Shown: positions 52,518 to 61,957, numbered from the stretch's first letter. The stretch: 64,000 bases of DNA from Nitrospirota bacterium (GCA_016214845.1 JACRMS010000016.1:146488-210487), one strand, 5' to 3'. Notes: generated by a model not told the origin, from the sequence alone. A program made the numbers and translations.

Positions 52518-55160
52518 ATCAGACTTCGAATAATCATATTGATCTTGGCGCTGTTGTCTTTCCTGTCAACTGCTATTGGAGGATATTTCTACTATTCTTC
52601 TTTAAAGGAAAATGCCTTCAGTGACACCTATCAAGACGCAGAAGGCCATACAAAAACAGCTGTAGACCGCGTATCATCGAAACTGACTGAATATCAGAAA
52701 GCTGCCAGGGCGGCAGCGGGCCTGAAGATACTGCAGATATATCTCGCAGACAAAAACAACAACAACCTCGCAGAGGCAAACACTGTCCTTGACCACTTCC
52801 AGAACTCACTTGACGTGGATGTATGCTATTTAATGGACCGGAGCGGCAATACCATCGCCTCATCCAACCGGGATGCCCCGGACAGTTTTGTCGGCAAAAA
52901 TTACGCATTCCGTCCCTACTTCCGACAGGCAATGTCAGGCGCTGCCGCAGTTTATATGGCACTCGGGGTAACGTCACAAAAGCGTGGAATCTACTTCAGC
53001 CATCCGGTTTACAGGACTGGAGTTGAAGGTCCGTCAGGGGTCTTTGTCATCAAGGCATCTATCGAGCCTATTGAAAAGGTATTCAGTAAAATATCCGACG
53101 GGATATTTCTTATGACCGACCCGCACGGTGTAATTTTCGCATCCAACCGCAATGAATGGCTTTACCGCGTCTTATGGAAGATCCCTCCTGAAGAGGCATC
53201 AGAGATTGCAAAGACGCAGCAATTCGGCGAAGGGCCATGGGAATGGACAGGTATAACTATGAAGGATGTCAATCATGCCGTTGACAGGTCGGGTGTGACG
53301 TACATGGTCCATCAGATGGAAATTACAAAGAGTCCGGGTTGGAAGATTATCTACCTTTGGGACATAAGGGCAGTTTCTGAAAAGCTTATCAATCCGCTGG
53401 TAAGGACCGCCGGTTACATCATTATGGCGCTGTGCGTGGTTATCGGCTTGTCGGTTTTTTTTCTTTATAAAAAGGCAAGCGGCGACATTATCGCCCGCAG
53501 GCTTGCAGAAGAGAAGCTGTCAACAGCGTATGAGGAGCTTGAAAACCGTGTGACGGAAAGGACCACAGACCTGAATCAGGCAAATACGCAATTAAAGGCG
53601 GAGATACTTGAACGCAGCCGGATGGAGGATGCCCTGGCCGAAGGCGAAGCAAAATTCAGAAAACTCTCGCAGGAATTCCAGGCGCTCCTGGACGCTATCC
53701 CTGACAATATCATTTTACAGGCGAAGGACTTCAGGGTGACCTGGGCAAACCGTTCAGCCGTTATGAGTTTAAAAATGGACGCGTCCTCTCTTCAGGGCCA
53801 TTACTGCTATGCATTGTGGCATGAACGAACAGCTCCATGTGAAAACTGTCCGGTAGAAAAAACGTTCCTAACGGGAAATCCGGAAAGTGCGGAGATAAAA
53901 ACACCGGACGGCAGCGCGTGGGAAATGAGGACAGTGCCGGTAATGAACGACGATGGGGACGTAATTAATGTCATTAAAGTTGTCAGGAACATCACGGAGC
54001 ACCGCAAGCTTGAGGAACAGCTCAGGCATGCCCAGAAGATGGAAGCTGTCGGAACGCTGACAGGGGGAGTCGCGCATGATTTCAACAACATACTCACTGC
54101 GATCATAAACTATGCAAATCTGTTAAAAATGAAAATAAAAATGGATGATCCGCTGCTGCACTACATTGATCAGATACTTTCAATAACACAACGGGGGGCC
54201 AATATTACTCAAAGCCTCCTTGCATTCAGCAGAAAACAGGTAATGACCTTAAGAGAGACCGACATTAACAGACTCATCGCGGATACAGCAAAGTTCTTGC
54301 AAAAACTCATCGGCGAAACTATCGAATTGCAAATAAAATTTGGGGATGAAAACCTTACAGTGCTGGCAGATGCATATCAGATCGAACAGGTGTTGTTCAA
54401 TCTTGCTACAAATGCGCGCGATGCCATGCCCCAGGGCGGAATACTTGCTATCGAAACAGGGTCCGTGAAGATAGAAAAAGAATTTATAGAAAGCAATGGC
54501 TTTGGTTTGCTTGGGACATATGCACTGATCTCGGTGGCCGACACCGGCGAGGGCATGAACGAAGATATGATTGAAAGGATATTTGAACCTTTTTACACGA
54601 CCAAGGAAATGGGTAAAGGCACGGGTCTCGGACTTGCGATAAGTTACGGGATCGTCAAGCAGCATAACGGCTATATAAAAGTCTACACTGGGCCCGGTAA
54701 GGGAACAGCATTCAAGATATACTTGCCGCTCATTAACAGGAAGGCTGAAGACCTGAAGCATCAGGAGACGGTATCTCTTCCCGTGGGCACTGAGACCGTA
54801 CTTTTAGCAGAAGACGAGGCGGAAGTAAGGGAAGCCCTGGGAGGAATACTCCGGGAGTACGGTTATACGGTCATAGAGGCGGTGGACGGGCAGGACGCCG
54901 TTGAAAAATTCATGGAGAACAGGGACAGGATACATGTCCTTTTATTTGATGTGGTCATGCCGGGGAAAAACGGGAGGGAGGCTTATGATGAAATAAAATT
55001 AAATTGTCCCGATGTGAAGGCGGTCTTCATGAGCGGTTATGCATCGGATATCATTACTACCAGGGGCATTGTATTCGATGACAGGCTTAACTTCCTCGCA
55101 AAACCGGTTTCTCCCGACGTCCTCCTGAAAACCCTCCGGCAAGTCCTTGAGGGTAATTAA
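52518..55160 (+). CDS. Hybrid sensor histidine kinase (dCache-PAS-HK-REC), probable ATC start
   Basis: 880 residues if started at ATC 52518, which lies 7 nt after GGAGG and supplies a basic N-terminus (RLRII) before the first helix. The next standard start, TTG 52539, is 28 nt from that site and loses those residues. A periplasmic double-Cache-like domain lies between two helices (YLMDRSGNTIASSNRDAPDS, YFSHPVYR), then a PAS domain with CYALWHERTAPCENCP, HisKA (AHDFNNI, His520), HATPase (LFNLATNARDAM, GKGTGLGLAI) and a receiver with Asp811 (LLFDVVMPGKNG). It probably detects a small organic ligand outside and passes phosphate on to an unlinked partner. Confidence 0.9.
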   Translation: MRLRIIILILALLSFLSTAIGGYFYYSSLKENAFSDTYQDAEGHTKTAVDRVSSKLTEYQKAARAAAGLKILQIYLADKNNNNLAEANTVLDHFQNSLDVDVCYLMDRSGNTIASSNRDAPDSFVGKNYAFRPYFRQAMSGAAAVYMALGVTSQKRGIYFSHPVYRTGVEGPSGVFVIKASIEPIEKVFSKISDGIFLMTDPHGVIFASNRNEWLYRVLWKIPPEEASEIAKTQQFGEGPWEWTGITMKDVNHAVDRSGVTYMVHQMEITKSPGWKIIYLWDIRAVSEKLINPLVRTAGYIIMALCVVIGLSVFFLYKKASGDIIARRLAEEKLSTAYEELENRVTERTTDLNQANTQLKAEILERSRMEDALAEGEAKFRKLSQEFQALLDAIPDNIILQAKDFRVTWANRSAVMSLKMDASSLQGHYCYALWHERTAPCENCPVEKTFLTGNPESAEIKTPDGSAWEMRTVPVMNDDGDVINVIKVVRNITEHRKLEEQLRHAQKMEAVGTLTGGVAHDFNNILTAIINYANLLKMKIKMDDPLLHYIDQILSITQRGANITQSLLAFSRKQVMTLRETDINRLIADTAKFLQKLIGETIELQIKFGDENLTVLADAYQIEQVLFNLATNARDAMPQGGILAIETGSVKIEKEFIESNGFGLLGTYALISVADTGEGMNEDMIERIFEPFYTTKEMGKGTGLGLAISYGIVKQHNGYIKVYTGPGKGTAFKIYLPLINRKAEDLKHQETVSLPVGTETVLLAEDEAEVREALGGILREYGYTVIEAVDGQDAVEKFMENRDRIHVLLFDVVMPGKNGREAYDEIKLNCPDVKAVFMSGYASDIITTRGIVFDDRLNFLAKPVSPDVLLKTLRQVLEGN

Positions 55161-55555
55161 TCACTCACGATCTTCACTGTTACTCTTCTGTGACGCGGGC
55201 CGTCGAATTCGCAGAAGAACACGGACTGCCACGTGCCGAGGAGGAGCTTGCCCCCGTCGATAATAACGGTCTGTGAAGAACCGGCGAGGGTGGATTTGAT
55301 GTGAGCGTCGGAATTGCCTTCGGTATGCAGATAATTGGCGCTGTGGGGGACCAATTTACTGAGAGATGCCTGAATGTCTTTCACCACAGAAGGGTCCGCG
55401 CCTTCGTTTATTGTCACACCCGCTGTTGTGTGGGGCACATAGACACAGCACACGCCGCTTTTTATCCCGGCCTCATCTATGAGCGCCTGCAACTCAGAGG
55501 TAATGTCCACGAACTCGTTCCGGGACCTTGTCTTGATGTTGATGTTTTTTAGCAT
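55157..55555 (-). CDS. YjbQ/UPF0047 family protein (second copy)
   Basis: A 132-residue protein of canonical YjbQ form: VYVPHTTAGVTINEGADPSV, NYLHTEGNSDAHIKS, LLGTWQSVFFCEFDGPRHR. ATG 55555 is preceded by GGAGGAG and overlaps the lpxK stop by 7 bases, so it is the last gene of the lpxB-waaA-lpxK unit. Its stop overlaps that of the hybrid kinase. Confidence 0.93.
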   Translation of the reverse strand: MLKNINIKTRSRNEFVDITSELQALIDEAGIKSGVCCVYVPHTTAGVTINEGADPSVVKDIQASLSKLVPHSANYLHTEGNSDAHIKSTLAGSSQTVIIDGGKLLLGTWQSVFFCEFDGPRHRRVTVKIVSD

Positions 55556-56595
55556 TTGTCTCCTCCAAATACAGAATTATAAAAATCATCCTCAACGGTA
55601 AATTCGATCCTGAGGGCGAATATATTGTCAGGCAGTTGCAGGTCCCTGAGCTTCACTAAATCTTTCTCGGTTATAATGATGTCCAGCCCGGCTGCCACGG
55701 ATTTTATTTTATCAATATCACGCTGTTTAAAAATATAATGGTCTCTGAAGGACTTGAAATCAGCGATACTTGCGCCGTTTGAAATTAACGTATCTTTAAA
55801 ATACTGTGGATTGGCAATGCCGGCAAACGCGTAGACGTTTCTGTTCTTCAAGACATCGAGGCCCAGAGTTTTCCCTGACGCGTTAACAACGGCCGTGGGT
55901 TTATGCGAAGCTGTGTACACCGGAGCTTGCTGATTATATCGTTTAATTTTCTGAACAAGTTTTAAGAGAGACTCCCTGCTGACCATATCAGCTTTTGTGA
56001 TGACTATGATACTCGCCCGCTTCAGAGATCCAAGAGGTTCTCTCAGCCGGCCTTCAGGGAAGAGTTTTTCATTCCCGAAGGGATTGACCGCGTCAATAAG
56101 GACTATGTCAATATCCCTGTGAAGCGCCCAGTGCTGAAAGCCGTCGTCGAGGATGAAAGTTAAAGGCTGAAGGCTGAAGGCTGAGGGCTGAGAGCTTATT
56201 GCAAACATGCCGCCTTTGTATCTGTCCGCGCATTTTACGATCGGGACATCTTTTAATCTCTCAGTCATTAACACCGGCTCATCCCCGGCGTCTTCTCCAA
56301 AACAAACGGGGATGTCTGTTTTTTGTGTTCTGTGCTCTGTCTTCTGTCTTCTGTCTTCTGCGCTTTGCACAAAACACGGCCCTTTCACTTTGCCCTTATA
56401 TCCTCTTGTTAAAATGCACGGCATAAGCCCCCGTCTCTTTGCCTCCTCTGCAATTGCGATCACGGCAGGAGTCTTGCCTGTGCCGCCGAGGGTTATATTG
56501 CCGACACTGATGACTTTAGAAGGCAGTCTTTTCGGTTTAACAAATGACTTTTTGCATCTCAGGCCGAAACCATATATTTCGCTAAGTAGTCCCAA
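55549..56595 (-). CDS. lpxK: Tetraacyldisaccharide 4'-kinase
   Basis: About 348 residues if started at TTG 56595 (after GAGG, overlapping the waaA stop by 14 bases). The P-loop VISVGNITLGGTGKTPAV, LTRGYKGK, FILDDGFQHWALHRD and the ending DITEKDLVKL-like text identify LpxK, which phosphorylates the lipid A precursor. Two repeat word arrays are translated inside it: AEDRRQKTEHRTQKTD after the LTRGYKG region, and SSQPSAFSLQPL right before the ILDDGFQH motif. Confidence 0.92.
   Translation of the reverse strand: MGLLSEIYGFGLRCKKSFVKPKRLPSKVISVGNITLGGTGKTPAVIAIAEEAKRRGLMPCILTRGYKGKVKGPCFVQSAEDRRQKTEHRTQKTDIPVCFGEDAGDEPVLMTERLKDVPIVKCADRYKGGMFAISSQPSAFSLQPLTFILDDGFQHWALHRDIDIVLIDAVNPFGNEKLFPEGRLREPLGSLKRASIIVITKADMVSRESLLKLVQKIKRYNQQAPVYTASHKPTAVVNASGKTLGLDVLKNRNVYAFAGIANPQYFKDTLISNGASIADFKSFRDHYIFKQRDIDKIKSVAAGLDIIITEKDLVKLRDLQLPDNIFALRIEFTVEDDFYNSVFGGDKC
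56162..56195. repeat. GGCTGAA word array in lpxK
   Basis: AAGGCTGAAGGCTGAAGGCT and further units are translated on the minus strand as Ser/Gln/Pro/Phe-rich text. Confidence 0.75.
56316..56363. repeat. TTCTGTC/GTGTTCTGT word array in lpxK
   Basis: GTCTTCTGTCTTCTGTCTTC-type units, the complement of the CAGAACA words in purL, are translated as Arg/Gln/Lys/Thr-rich text. Confidence 0.78.
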
Positions 56596-57832
56596 TGAAA
56601 CCTCGAACCAGTTCGATGGCCCTTTTGACCGCGCCGGAATTCTTTTCAACGAGCGCTTTTGCGATCTGCCCCATGCGCGCGGCCTTTTCATTATTGTTTA
56701 ACAGATCGTTGACCGTTATAGAAATATCATTTGCGTCTTTGACCATGACAGCGGCTTCCTTTTCAATAAACTCTCCTGCCATCGGGAAATTATCCATGTA
56801 GGGGCCGAAGATAACCGGCTTGGCCCAGTAAGCAGGCTCTAAAATATTGTGTCCGCCCTTTGGCACGAGGCTTCCTCCAATGAATGCTATTGAGGCCTTT
56901 GAAAAAACATGCGACAACTCACCGATGGTATCGAGCAGGATGATGTCCGTGCTCTGTGCTCTGTGCTCTATGTTCTGCATGTCCGTCCGCCTGATGAAAT
57001 TCAGGTTTCTCTTTCTGATGATCTCCGCAACTTCCTCAAACCTCTCAGGGTGCCTCGGTGCGATGATGAGTTTTAAGTCAGGATGCTTTTGTTTTATTAA
57101 TTCATATGCATCAAAGATTATTTCTTCTTCGCCTTTGTGTGTGCTTGCGGCGAGAAGTATTCTGCTGCCTTCGACTTCATCCATCCAGTCTAAATGTCCC
57201 GATTTGCCTAAGTCGATATCAAACTTGAAGTTCCCCATGACGCCGACCTTGTGTTTATGGGCGCCGATCGCGATGATCCTTTCAGCGTCACCTTTGCCCT
57301 GCATGTAGAAAAAATCAATGGTTGACAGGAACTTCTCCATTAAAAAACCAAGGCGCTTGTAGCCCTTGAATGATTTGTGCGATATCCTGCCGTTTAAGAT
57401 AACGGCTCTGGCGCCGGATTTTTTTAATTCATGGAAGAGGGCAGGCCAAAGCTCCGTTTCTATTGTTATGAAGATCTGCGGCGTTAATAAGCTGACAACC
57501 CGTTTAACGCAGACCCCCGTGTCCAGCGGCATATACATTATCCTGTCAGCCTCAGGGAATTTATCACGCGCGACCTTTTGTCCCGTATACGTGGTTGTGG
57601 AGAGCGTGATCCGCTTGCCGGGGAATTCTTTCTTCAGCATTTTTAAAAAAGGCACGCACGCGATAACTTCTCCAACCGAGACGGCATGGACCCATATGTC
57701 CGTTCTTTCATAAGTGGAGAGGCCGAGGCGTTCACTTATAAATGCGCGCCTGTTTTCAGGCCCTCTTTTAAACAGGAGTTTCGGAAGATAAAGAAGGACG
57801 GCTATTGCGGAAATGAAATTATACAGCAGCAT
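56582..57832 (-). CDS. waaA: 3-deoxy-D-manno-octulosonic acid transferase
   Basis: A 416-residue protein of the GT30 family: ISERLGL, VHAVSVGEV (catalytic Glu), KRITLSTTTYTGQKVA, IILDTIGELSHVF, FIGGSLVPKGGHNILEPA. It adds Kdo to lipid IVA at the inner membrane. A CTCTGTG word array (56945-56981) is translated as NIEHRAQST. It starts 3 nt after the lpxB stop. Confidence 0.94.
   Translation of the reverse strand: MLLYNFISAIAVLLYLPKLLFKRGPENRRAFISERLGLSTYERTDIWVHAVSVGEVIACVPFLKMLKKEFPGKRITLSTTTYTGQKVARDKFPEADRIMYMPLDTGVCVKRVVSLLTPQIFITIETELWPALFHELKKSGARAVILNGRISHKSFKGYKRLGFLMEKFLSTIDFFYMQGKGDAERIIAIGAHKHKVGVMGNFKFDIDLGKSGHLDWMDEVEGSRILLAASTHKGEEEIIFDAYELIKQKHPDLKLIIAPRHPERFEEVAEIIRKRNLNFIRRTDMQNIEHRAQSTDIILLDTIGELSHVFSKASIAFIGGSLVPKGGHNILEPAYWAKPVIFGPYMDNFPMAGEFIEKEAAVMVKDANDISITVNDLLNNNEKAARMGQIAKALVEKNSGAVKRAIELVRGFIGTT
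56945..56981. repeat. GTGCTCTGT word array in waaA
   Basis: GTGCTCTGTGCTCTGTGCTC-type units lie in frame just before the DTIGELS motif region. Confidence 0.72.
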
Positions 57833-57835
57833 TAT

Positions 57836-58963
57836 CTACCATCCCGCCATTTCCCCGACAATCGTGGCCACCCTTTGAGTAGGCTTCTTGCCCTGCATCA
57901 TCTCCCGGATCTTTTTCAGAGAGGCGATCATTTCATTTCTGTACTGCTGGTCTTTCAGTATCTTCTTCAGCTCTAAAAATACCTTGTCAGGATTTGCATT
58001 CTTTTGCAGCAATTCTTCAACAACCTGTCTGCCGGACAGGATATTGACCAGCGAGATGAATTTGACCGTCACGATCAATTTAATAAGATGAAAAGTGACC
58101 GGGGACACTTTATAAAAAACCACCATCGGCGTGCCTAAAAGCGCGGTCTCAAGCGTTGCAGTTCCTGAAGCCACTGCGGATGCCTCTGAGCAGGCAATGG
58201 CCTCAGAGGTGCGTCCCCGAATTATTTTTACATAGTCCGGCAGTCCTTCAGGGAGACCGGATTCGGAAGTGAGAGGAACGGCTATTTGTACTTCGGGAAA
58301 CGCATGATGTATCTTTCCGGCCACTTCTTTGATGATCGCCTGATGTCGTTTGATCTCACCGGGCCTGCTTCCCGGAAGCAGGGTGACCACATCTCTGCCC
58401 GGGTCAAGCCCGAGATTTTTTTTTATCTCTTCCTTTGTCATGGAAATATTGATTGTCTCCGCGACAGGATGCCCGACAAATTCGCAGGGCAGTCCGGTAT
58501 CTTTGTAATAGTCCACTTCAAACGGAAACAGCACCGCCATCCTGTTTACAAGCGCGGCGATCTTCTTCACCCTTCCGGCACGCCACGCCCACACCTGCGG
58601 GCTGACGTAATAAAGTATGGGAATGCCCGCTGCCTTCGCCCTTCTGGCAAGCGCGATATTGAAGTCGGGATAATCTATGAGGACGAGTACATCGGGCCTT
58701 CTCTGAAGCAGAGCCTCTGTCGCTGTCTTGAGGGTGTTTTTGATCTCCCCTAAATGCCTGACAGCTTCCACAATGCCGACTACGTGTGAGACAGGGGCGA
58801 TTAGCGAAACGCCTTCATTTTTCATGCGTGAGCCGCCGATGCCGAAGATGTCAGCATCAGGCCAGCGCCGTTTGATCTCCCTGCTCAGCATTGCTCCGTA
58901 TAGTTCCCCGGACGTCTCCCCCGCGCTTATCATCAGCTTTCTTGACACCCCATAAAATATCAT
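57836..58963 (-). CDS. lpxB: Lipid-A-disaccharide synthase
   Basis: A 375-residue protein: ISAGETSGELYGAML, IDYPDFNIALARRAK, YYVSPQVWAWRAGRVKKI, LLPGSRPGEIKRH and ASGTATLETALLGTPMVVFYK. It joins UDP-diacylglucosamine and lipid X. Starts at ATG 58963, or at a GTG five codons later. It is first of the lpxB-waaA-lpxK-yjbQ run. Confidence 0.95.
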   Translation of the reverse strand: MIFYGVSRKLMISAGETSGELYGAMLSREIKRRWPDADIFGIGGSRMKNEGVSLIAPVSHVVGIVEAVRHLGEIKNTLKTATEALLQRRPDVLVLIDYPDFNIALARRAKAAGIPILYYVSPQVWAWRAGRVKKIAALVNRMAVLFPFEVDYYKDTGLPCEFVGHPVAETINISMTKEEIKKNLGLDPGRDVVTLLPGSRPGEIKRHQAIIKEVAGKIHHAFPEVQIAVPLTSESGLPEGLPDYVKIIRGRTSEAIACSEASAVASGTATLETALLGTPMVVFYKVSPVTFHLIKLIVTVKFISLVNILSGRQVVEELLQKNANPDKVFLELKKILKDQQYRNEMIASLKKIREMMQGKKPTQRVATIVGEMAGW

Positions 58964-59057
58964 TAATCAGAGTGTTAGTTCAATGCAGGTTTGAAATTAC
59001 ATGTAGATAACATGATATGCCGGGCGTATAAATTCTAACAATTCAGGGATAAGTGTA

Positions 59058-59086
59058 TTTACCGCTTACGGAATTGGATATATAAT
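59058..59086 (+). promoter_or_regulatory. Sigma-70 promoter for PhnD-like/diguanylate cyclase pair
   Basis: TTTACC (59058-59063), a 17-base spacer and a perfect TATAAT (59081-59086), about 60 bases upstream of the coding start. A small hairpin, GTGTT/AACAC, follows before the ribosome site. Confidence 0.65.
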
Positions 59087-59147
59087 TAAATTAAAAATGG
59101 GGTATAAGATTAAGGTGTTTCGCTGAACACACCAAATTAAGGGGGTC

Positions 59148-60083
59148 GTGGTGGTTAAGAAAATATTTAGTCTGTTGCTCATCTCTCTGGTTCTCGCAGT
59201 TATTGCCAACTGCAAAAAAGCTGAATCCCAAAAAGTTGACATCGAGAATAAAGAAATCACAACACCAGTTGAAAAACCGTCAAACGGAAAACCTGTAAGG
59301 ATCGCGGTCGGCGGGATGATCACGCCCAGGGAAGGTTTTGCTTATTACCGCAGGCTCCTCGATTACATCGGTGAGAAATTGGGCCGGCATGTGGAATTTG
59401 TGGACAGGGACAATTATGCAGAGATAAATGAGCTATTGAAGAATGGAGAAATAGAAGCTGCTTTTGTATGCGGCGGCCCTTACGTTGACGGGCATAAGGA
59501 ATTCGGCATGGAACTTTTGGCTGTACCAGTAGCTTACGGCGAACCAGTGTATTATTCCTATATCATCGTAAATAAGGACAGTCCCATTCATATGTTTCAG
59601 CAGTTGCGCGGGAAAAAGTTTGCCTTTACCGACCCGATGTCCAACAGCGGGAAACTGGTCCCCACTTACATGCTTGCCAGGATGAATGAAACGCCTGACA
59701 CATTTTTTAAATCATATATATTCACTCAGTCGCATGATAAGGCGATCAAGGCAGTCGCGCAGGGGATTGTTGACGGCGCGGCCGTGGACAGCCTTATCTG
59801 GGAATACGCCAGCCGCACAAATCCCGTATTTACCTCAAAAACAAGAATCATAAAAAAGTCGCCTCCTTATGGAATTCCGCCTGTGGTAGTCCGCCCGGGA
59901 ATGGAACAGGGCATGAAGGAAAAACTGAGACAGATATTCCTGGATGCGCATAATGACAAAAAAGGCAAGGAGATCCTCAATCATATGATGATAGACAGGT
60001 TCATCCCCATAGACGACAGGGCGTATGATTCTATCAGGGAGATGAAGGCCTGGGTTGACAAACAGGGAGCTAAGAAGAAGTAA
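59148..60083 (+). CDS. PhnD-like phosphate/phosphonate-binding protein
   Basis: A 311-residue protein with a signal sequence and a Cys at residue 23 (AVIANCKKAE), which may be a lipoprotein site although Asn before Cys is unusual. The PBP2 PhnD-type domain shows GMITPREGFAYYRRLLDYIGEKLGR, AFVCGGPYVDG, GKKFAFTDPMSNSGKLVP and AVDSLIWEY. No transporter genes accompany it; 13 nt after it comes a membrane diguanylate cyclase, so it is probably a sensor partner. GTG 59148 or 59151 is the start. Confidence 0.9.
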   Translation: MVVKKIFSLLLISLVLAVIANCKKAESQKVDIENKEITTPVEKPSNGKPVRIAVGGMITPREGFAYYRRLLDYIGEKLGRHVEFVDRDNYAEINELLKNGEIEAAFVCGGPYVDGHKEFGMELLAVPVAYGEPVYYSYIIVNKDSPIHMFQQLRGKKFAFTDPMSNSGKLVPTYMLARMNETPDTFFKSYIFTQSHDKAIKAVAQGIVDGAAVDSLIWEYASRTNPVFTSKTRIIKKSPPYGIPPVVVRPGMEQGMKEKLRQIFLDAHNDKKGKEILNHMMIDRFIPIDDRAYDSIREMKAWVDKQGAKKK

Positions 60084-60096
60084 GAGCAGATAAGCT

Positions 60097-61797
60097 ATGA
60101 AGATTATAAGCCTGAGGACCAAGATCCTTACTATCATGATAGGTTTGGTAATGCTGTCGAGCATTGCGATAATGGTTTTCATAAAGACAACGCTCTATCA
60201 AAAACTTTTTATCAAACTCCAAAAAAGAGGAATAACCATAGCCAGATATATCTCTGAGAACAGCGTAAATCCCATATTGACGGAAAAATTCTTTCAACTT
60301 GAGATGATGGCAAAGGATGTTAAAAGCACTGAGGAAGACGTTGAATATATATTTATTCTTGATGAGCACAGTAATGTTCTGGCGCATACCTTTGACAAAG
60401 GCTTTCCTGCTGACCTGAAAATGGTCAATGTTATAGAAGCGGGAAAGGTATTCAGCGTTAAGTCAGTCAGGGCCGGCAAAGAAGATGTCCTTGACATCGC
60501 CGTCCCGGTCCTGATGGGCGACATAGGGACCGTTCATCTCGGTATTTCTCATGCCTCCATAAAAAAAGATACTAATGAGATCATCGGGTTCCTGATCTTG
60601 ATAATAACCGTGATCATGTTTGTGGGGATCACGGCGGCAATTGTCCTTTCCAGGAAAATAACCAAGCCTGTCTCCGAGCTTACGAAGGCGGTCAAAGTAG
60701 TGGGCGGCGGCGATTTAAATTATACGGTCAATATAGGCTCAAATGATGAGATAGGGCAGCTCTCAGAATCATTTAATAGAATGACAAAGGACCTGAAAGA
60801 AAGGACATACGAGCTTGAGAGAATAAATTCGGAATTGTCAATGCTTCAGTCTATCTCAATGGCCGCAGCCAGCACCATGCAACTGCAGGACCTCTTTACC
60901 GCAGTGCTGTACACCTTCGCGAGTTTCAAGTTATTCAAGCTCGATCATAAGGGCGTGATATTCACTATTGACGGCGACAGGCTGAAGCTTGCTTACCAGG
61001 CGGGGTTTCCTGATGCATTTATAAAGGCCCACAAAGATATAAAGATCGGGGAATGCCTGTGCGGACTCGCAGCGGAGACCGGGAAGATCATTGTGTCCCC
61101 GGATTGCGCGGCAGACAACAGACACACAATTAAATATTCTGGAGAGACCCCTCACGGGCATATAGTTATACCCCTTGAGGCGAGAAACAGGATGTTAGGG
61201 ATATTGTGCCTTTATCCGCCGGTCGGGGTTGAATTAAGCGAGCGCGAATTGGCGCTGTTCTACACCATAGGCAGCAGGATAGGGGCGACAATCGACAACA
61301 TACTGCTCTATGAAGAGACAAAAGAGCTTTCGCTGCACGACCCTCTCACGAAACTTGCCAACAGGCGGTTGATGGACTATGTGCTCGGGACAGCGTTTGC
61401 CCGGGCACGGAGGGGCGAAAGCCAGTTTTCAGCGATCATGATCGACATTGATTATTTCAAGAAATACAATGACACCTACGGACATACCTTTGGAGATAGT
61501 TTGCTCGTGGAGGTCGCAAAGATACTTTCAAAGGAGATAAGGCAGATAGACCTCGGCGTCAGATACGGCGGTGAGGAATTCCTTGTCCTGCTTCCCGAAA
61601 CAGGATTGCCGGAAGCCTGTGAGGTGGCTGAGAGGATAAGAAAGGAAGTGGAGACAAAAACAGGGGTTACCGTCAGCCTCGGGGTCTCCTGCTATAACTT
61701 CAAGATGCAGGAAAAGGAAGAGATAATCATGAGGGCCGATGAGGCCCTGCTGCAGGCAAAGCGGAACGGAAGAAACCGGACAGAGGTCAGCGCGTAG
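60097..61797 (+). CDS. Membrane HAMP-GAF-GGDEF diguanylate cyclase
   Basis: A 566-residue protein: helix 1 (about 12-30), a ~130-residue periplasmic domain, helix 2 (about 165-188), HAMP (SRKITKPVSELTKAVKVVGG), a GAF domain (about 250-400) and GGDEF with GGEEF at 491-495 and the inhibitory RQID five residues before. It should make c-di-GMP. It is co-transcribed with the PhnD-like binding protein, whose ligand state it may read. Confidence 0.93.
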   Translation: MKIISLRTKILTIMIGLVMLSSIAIMVFIKTTLYQKLFIKLQKRGITIARYISENSVNPILTEKFFQLEMMAKDVKSTEEDVEYIFILDEHSNVLAHTFDKGFPADLKMVNVIEAGKVFSVKSVRAGKEDVLDIAVPVLMGDIGTVHLGISHASIKKDTNEIIGFLILIITVIMFVGITAAIVLSRKITKPVSELTKAVKVVGGGDLNYTVNIGSNDEIGQLSESFNRMTKDLKERTYELERINSELSMLQSISMAAASTMQLQDLFTAVLYTFASFKLFKLDHKGVIFTIDGDRLKLAYQAGFPDAFIKAHKDIKIGECLCGLAAETGKIIVSPDCAADNRHTIKYSGETPHGHIVIPLEARNRMLGILCLYPPVGVELSERELALFYTIGSRIGATIDNILLYEETKELSLHDPLTKLANRRLMDYVLGTAFARARRGESQFSAIMIDIDYFKKYNDTYGHTFGDSLLVEVAKILSKEIRQIDLGVRYGGEEFLVLLPETGLPEACEVAERIRKEVETKTGVTVSLGVSCYNFKMQEKEEIIMRADEALLQAKRNGRNRTEVSA

Positions 61798-61836
61798 AGA
61801 TATTGTCTTTATAAACCTGAAAACGGTAGTTCATTT

Positions 61837-61957
61837 ACCACGGAGGCACAGAGACACGGAGAAGACAAGGGGATTCCGGAAAGTTTTGTTTCACCACATG
61901 GGTGAAGAAGGAGTTCTGGTCTTTACTATTATTTTTCAACTCTGTGTCTCCGTGGTT
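61837..61957. repeat. CACGGAGGCACAGAGACACGGAG inverted repeat
   Basis: The left arm 61837-61861 begins ACCACGGAGGCACAGAGACA; the right arm 61940-61957 (CTCTGTGTCTCCGTGGTT) is complementary. It sits between convergent cyclase and acyltransferase genes, so both transcripts run into it. Confidence 0.85.
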
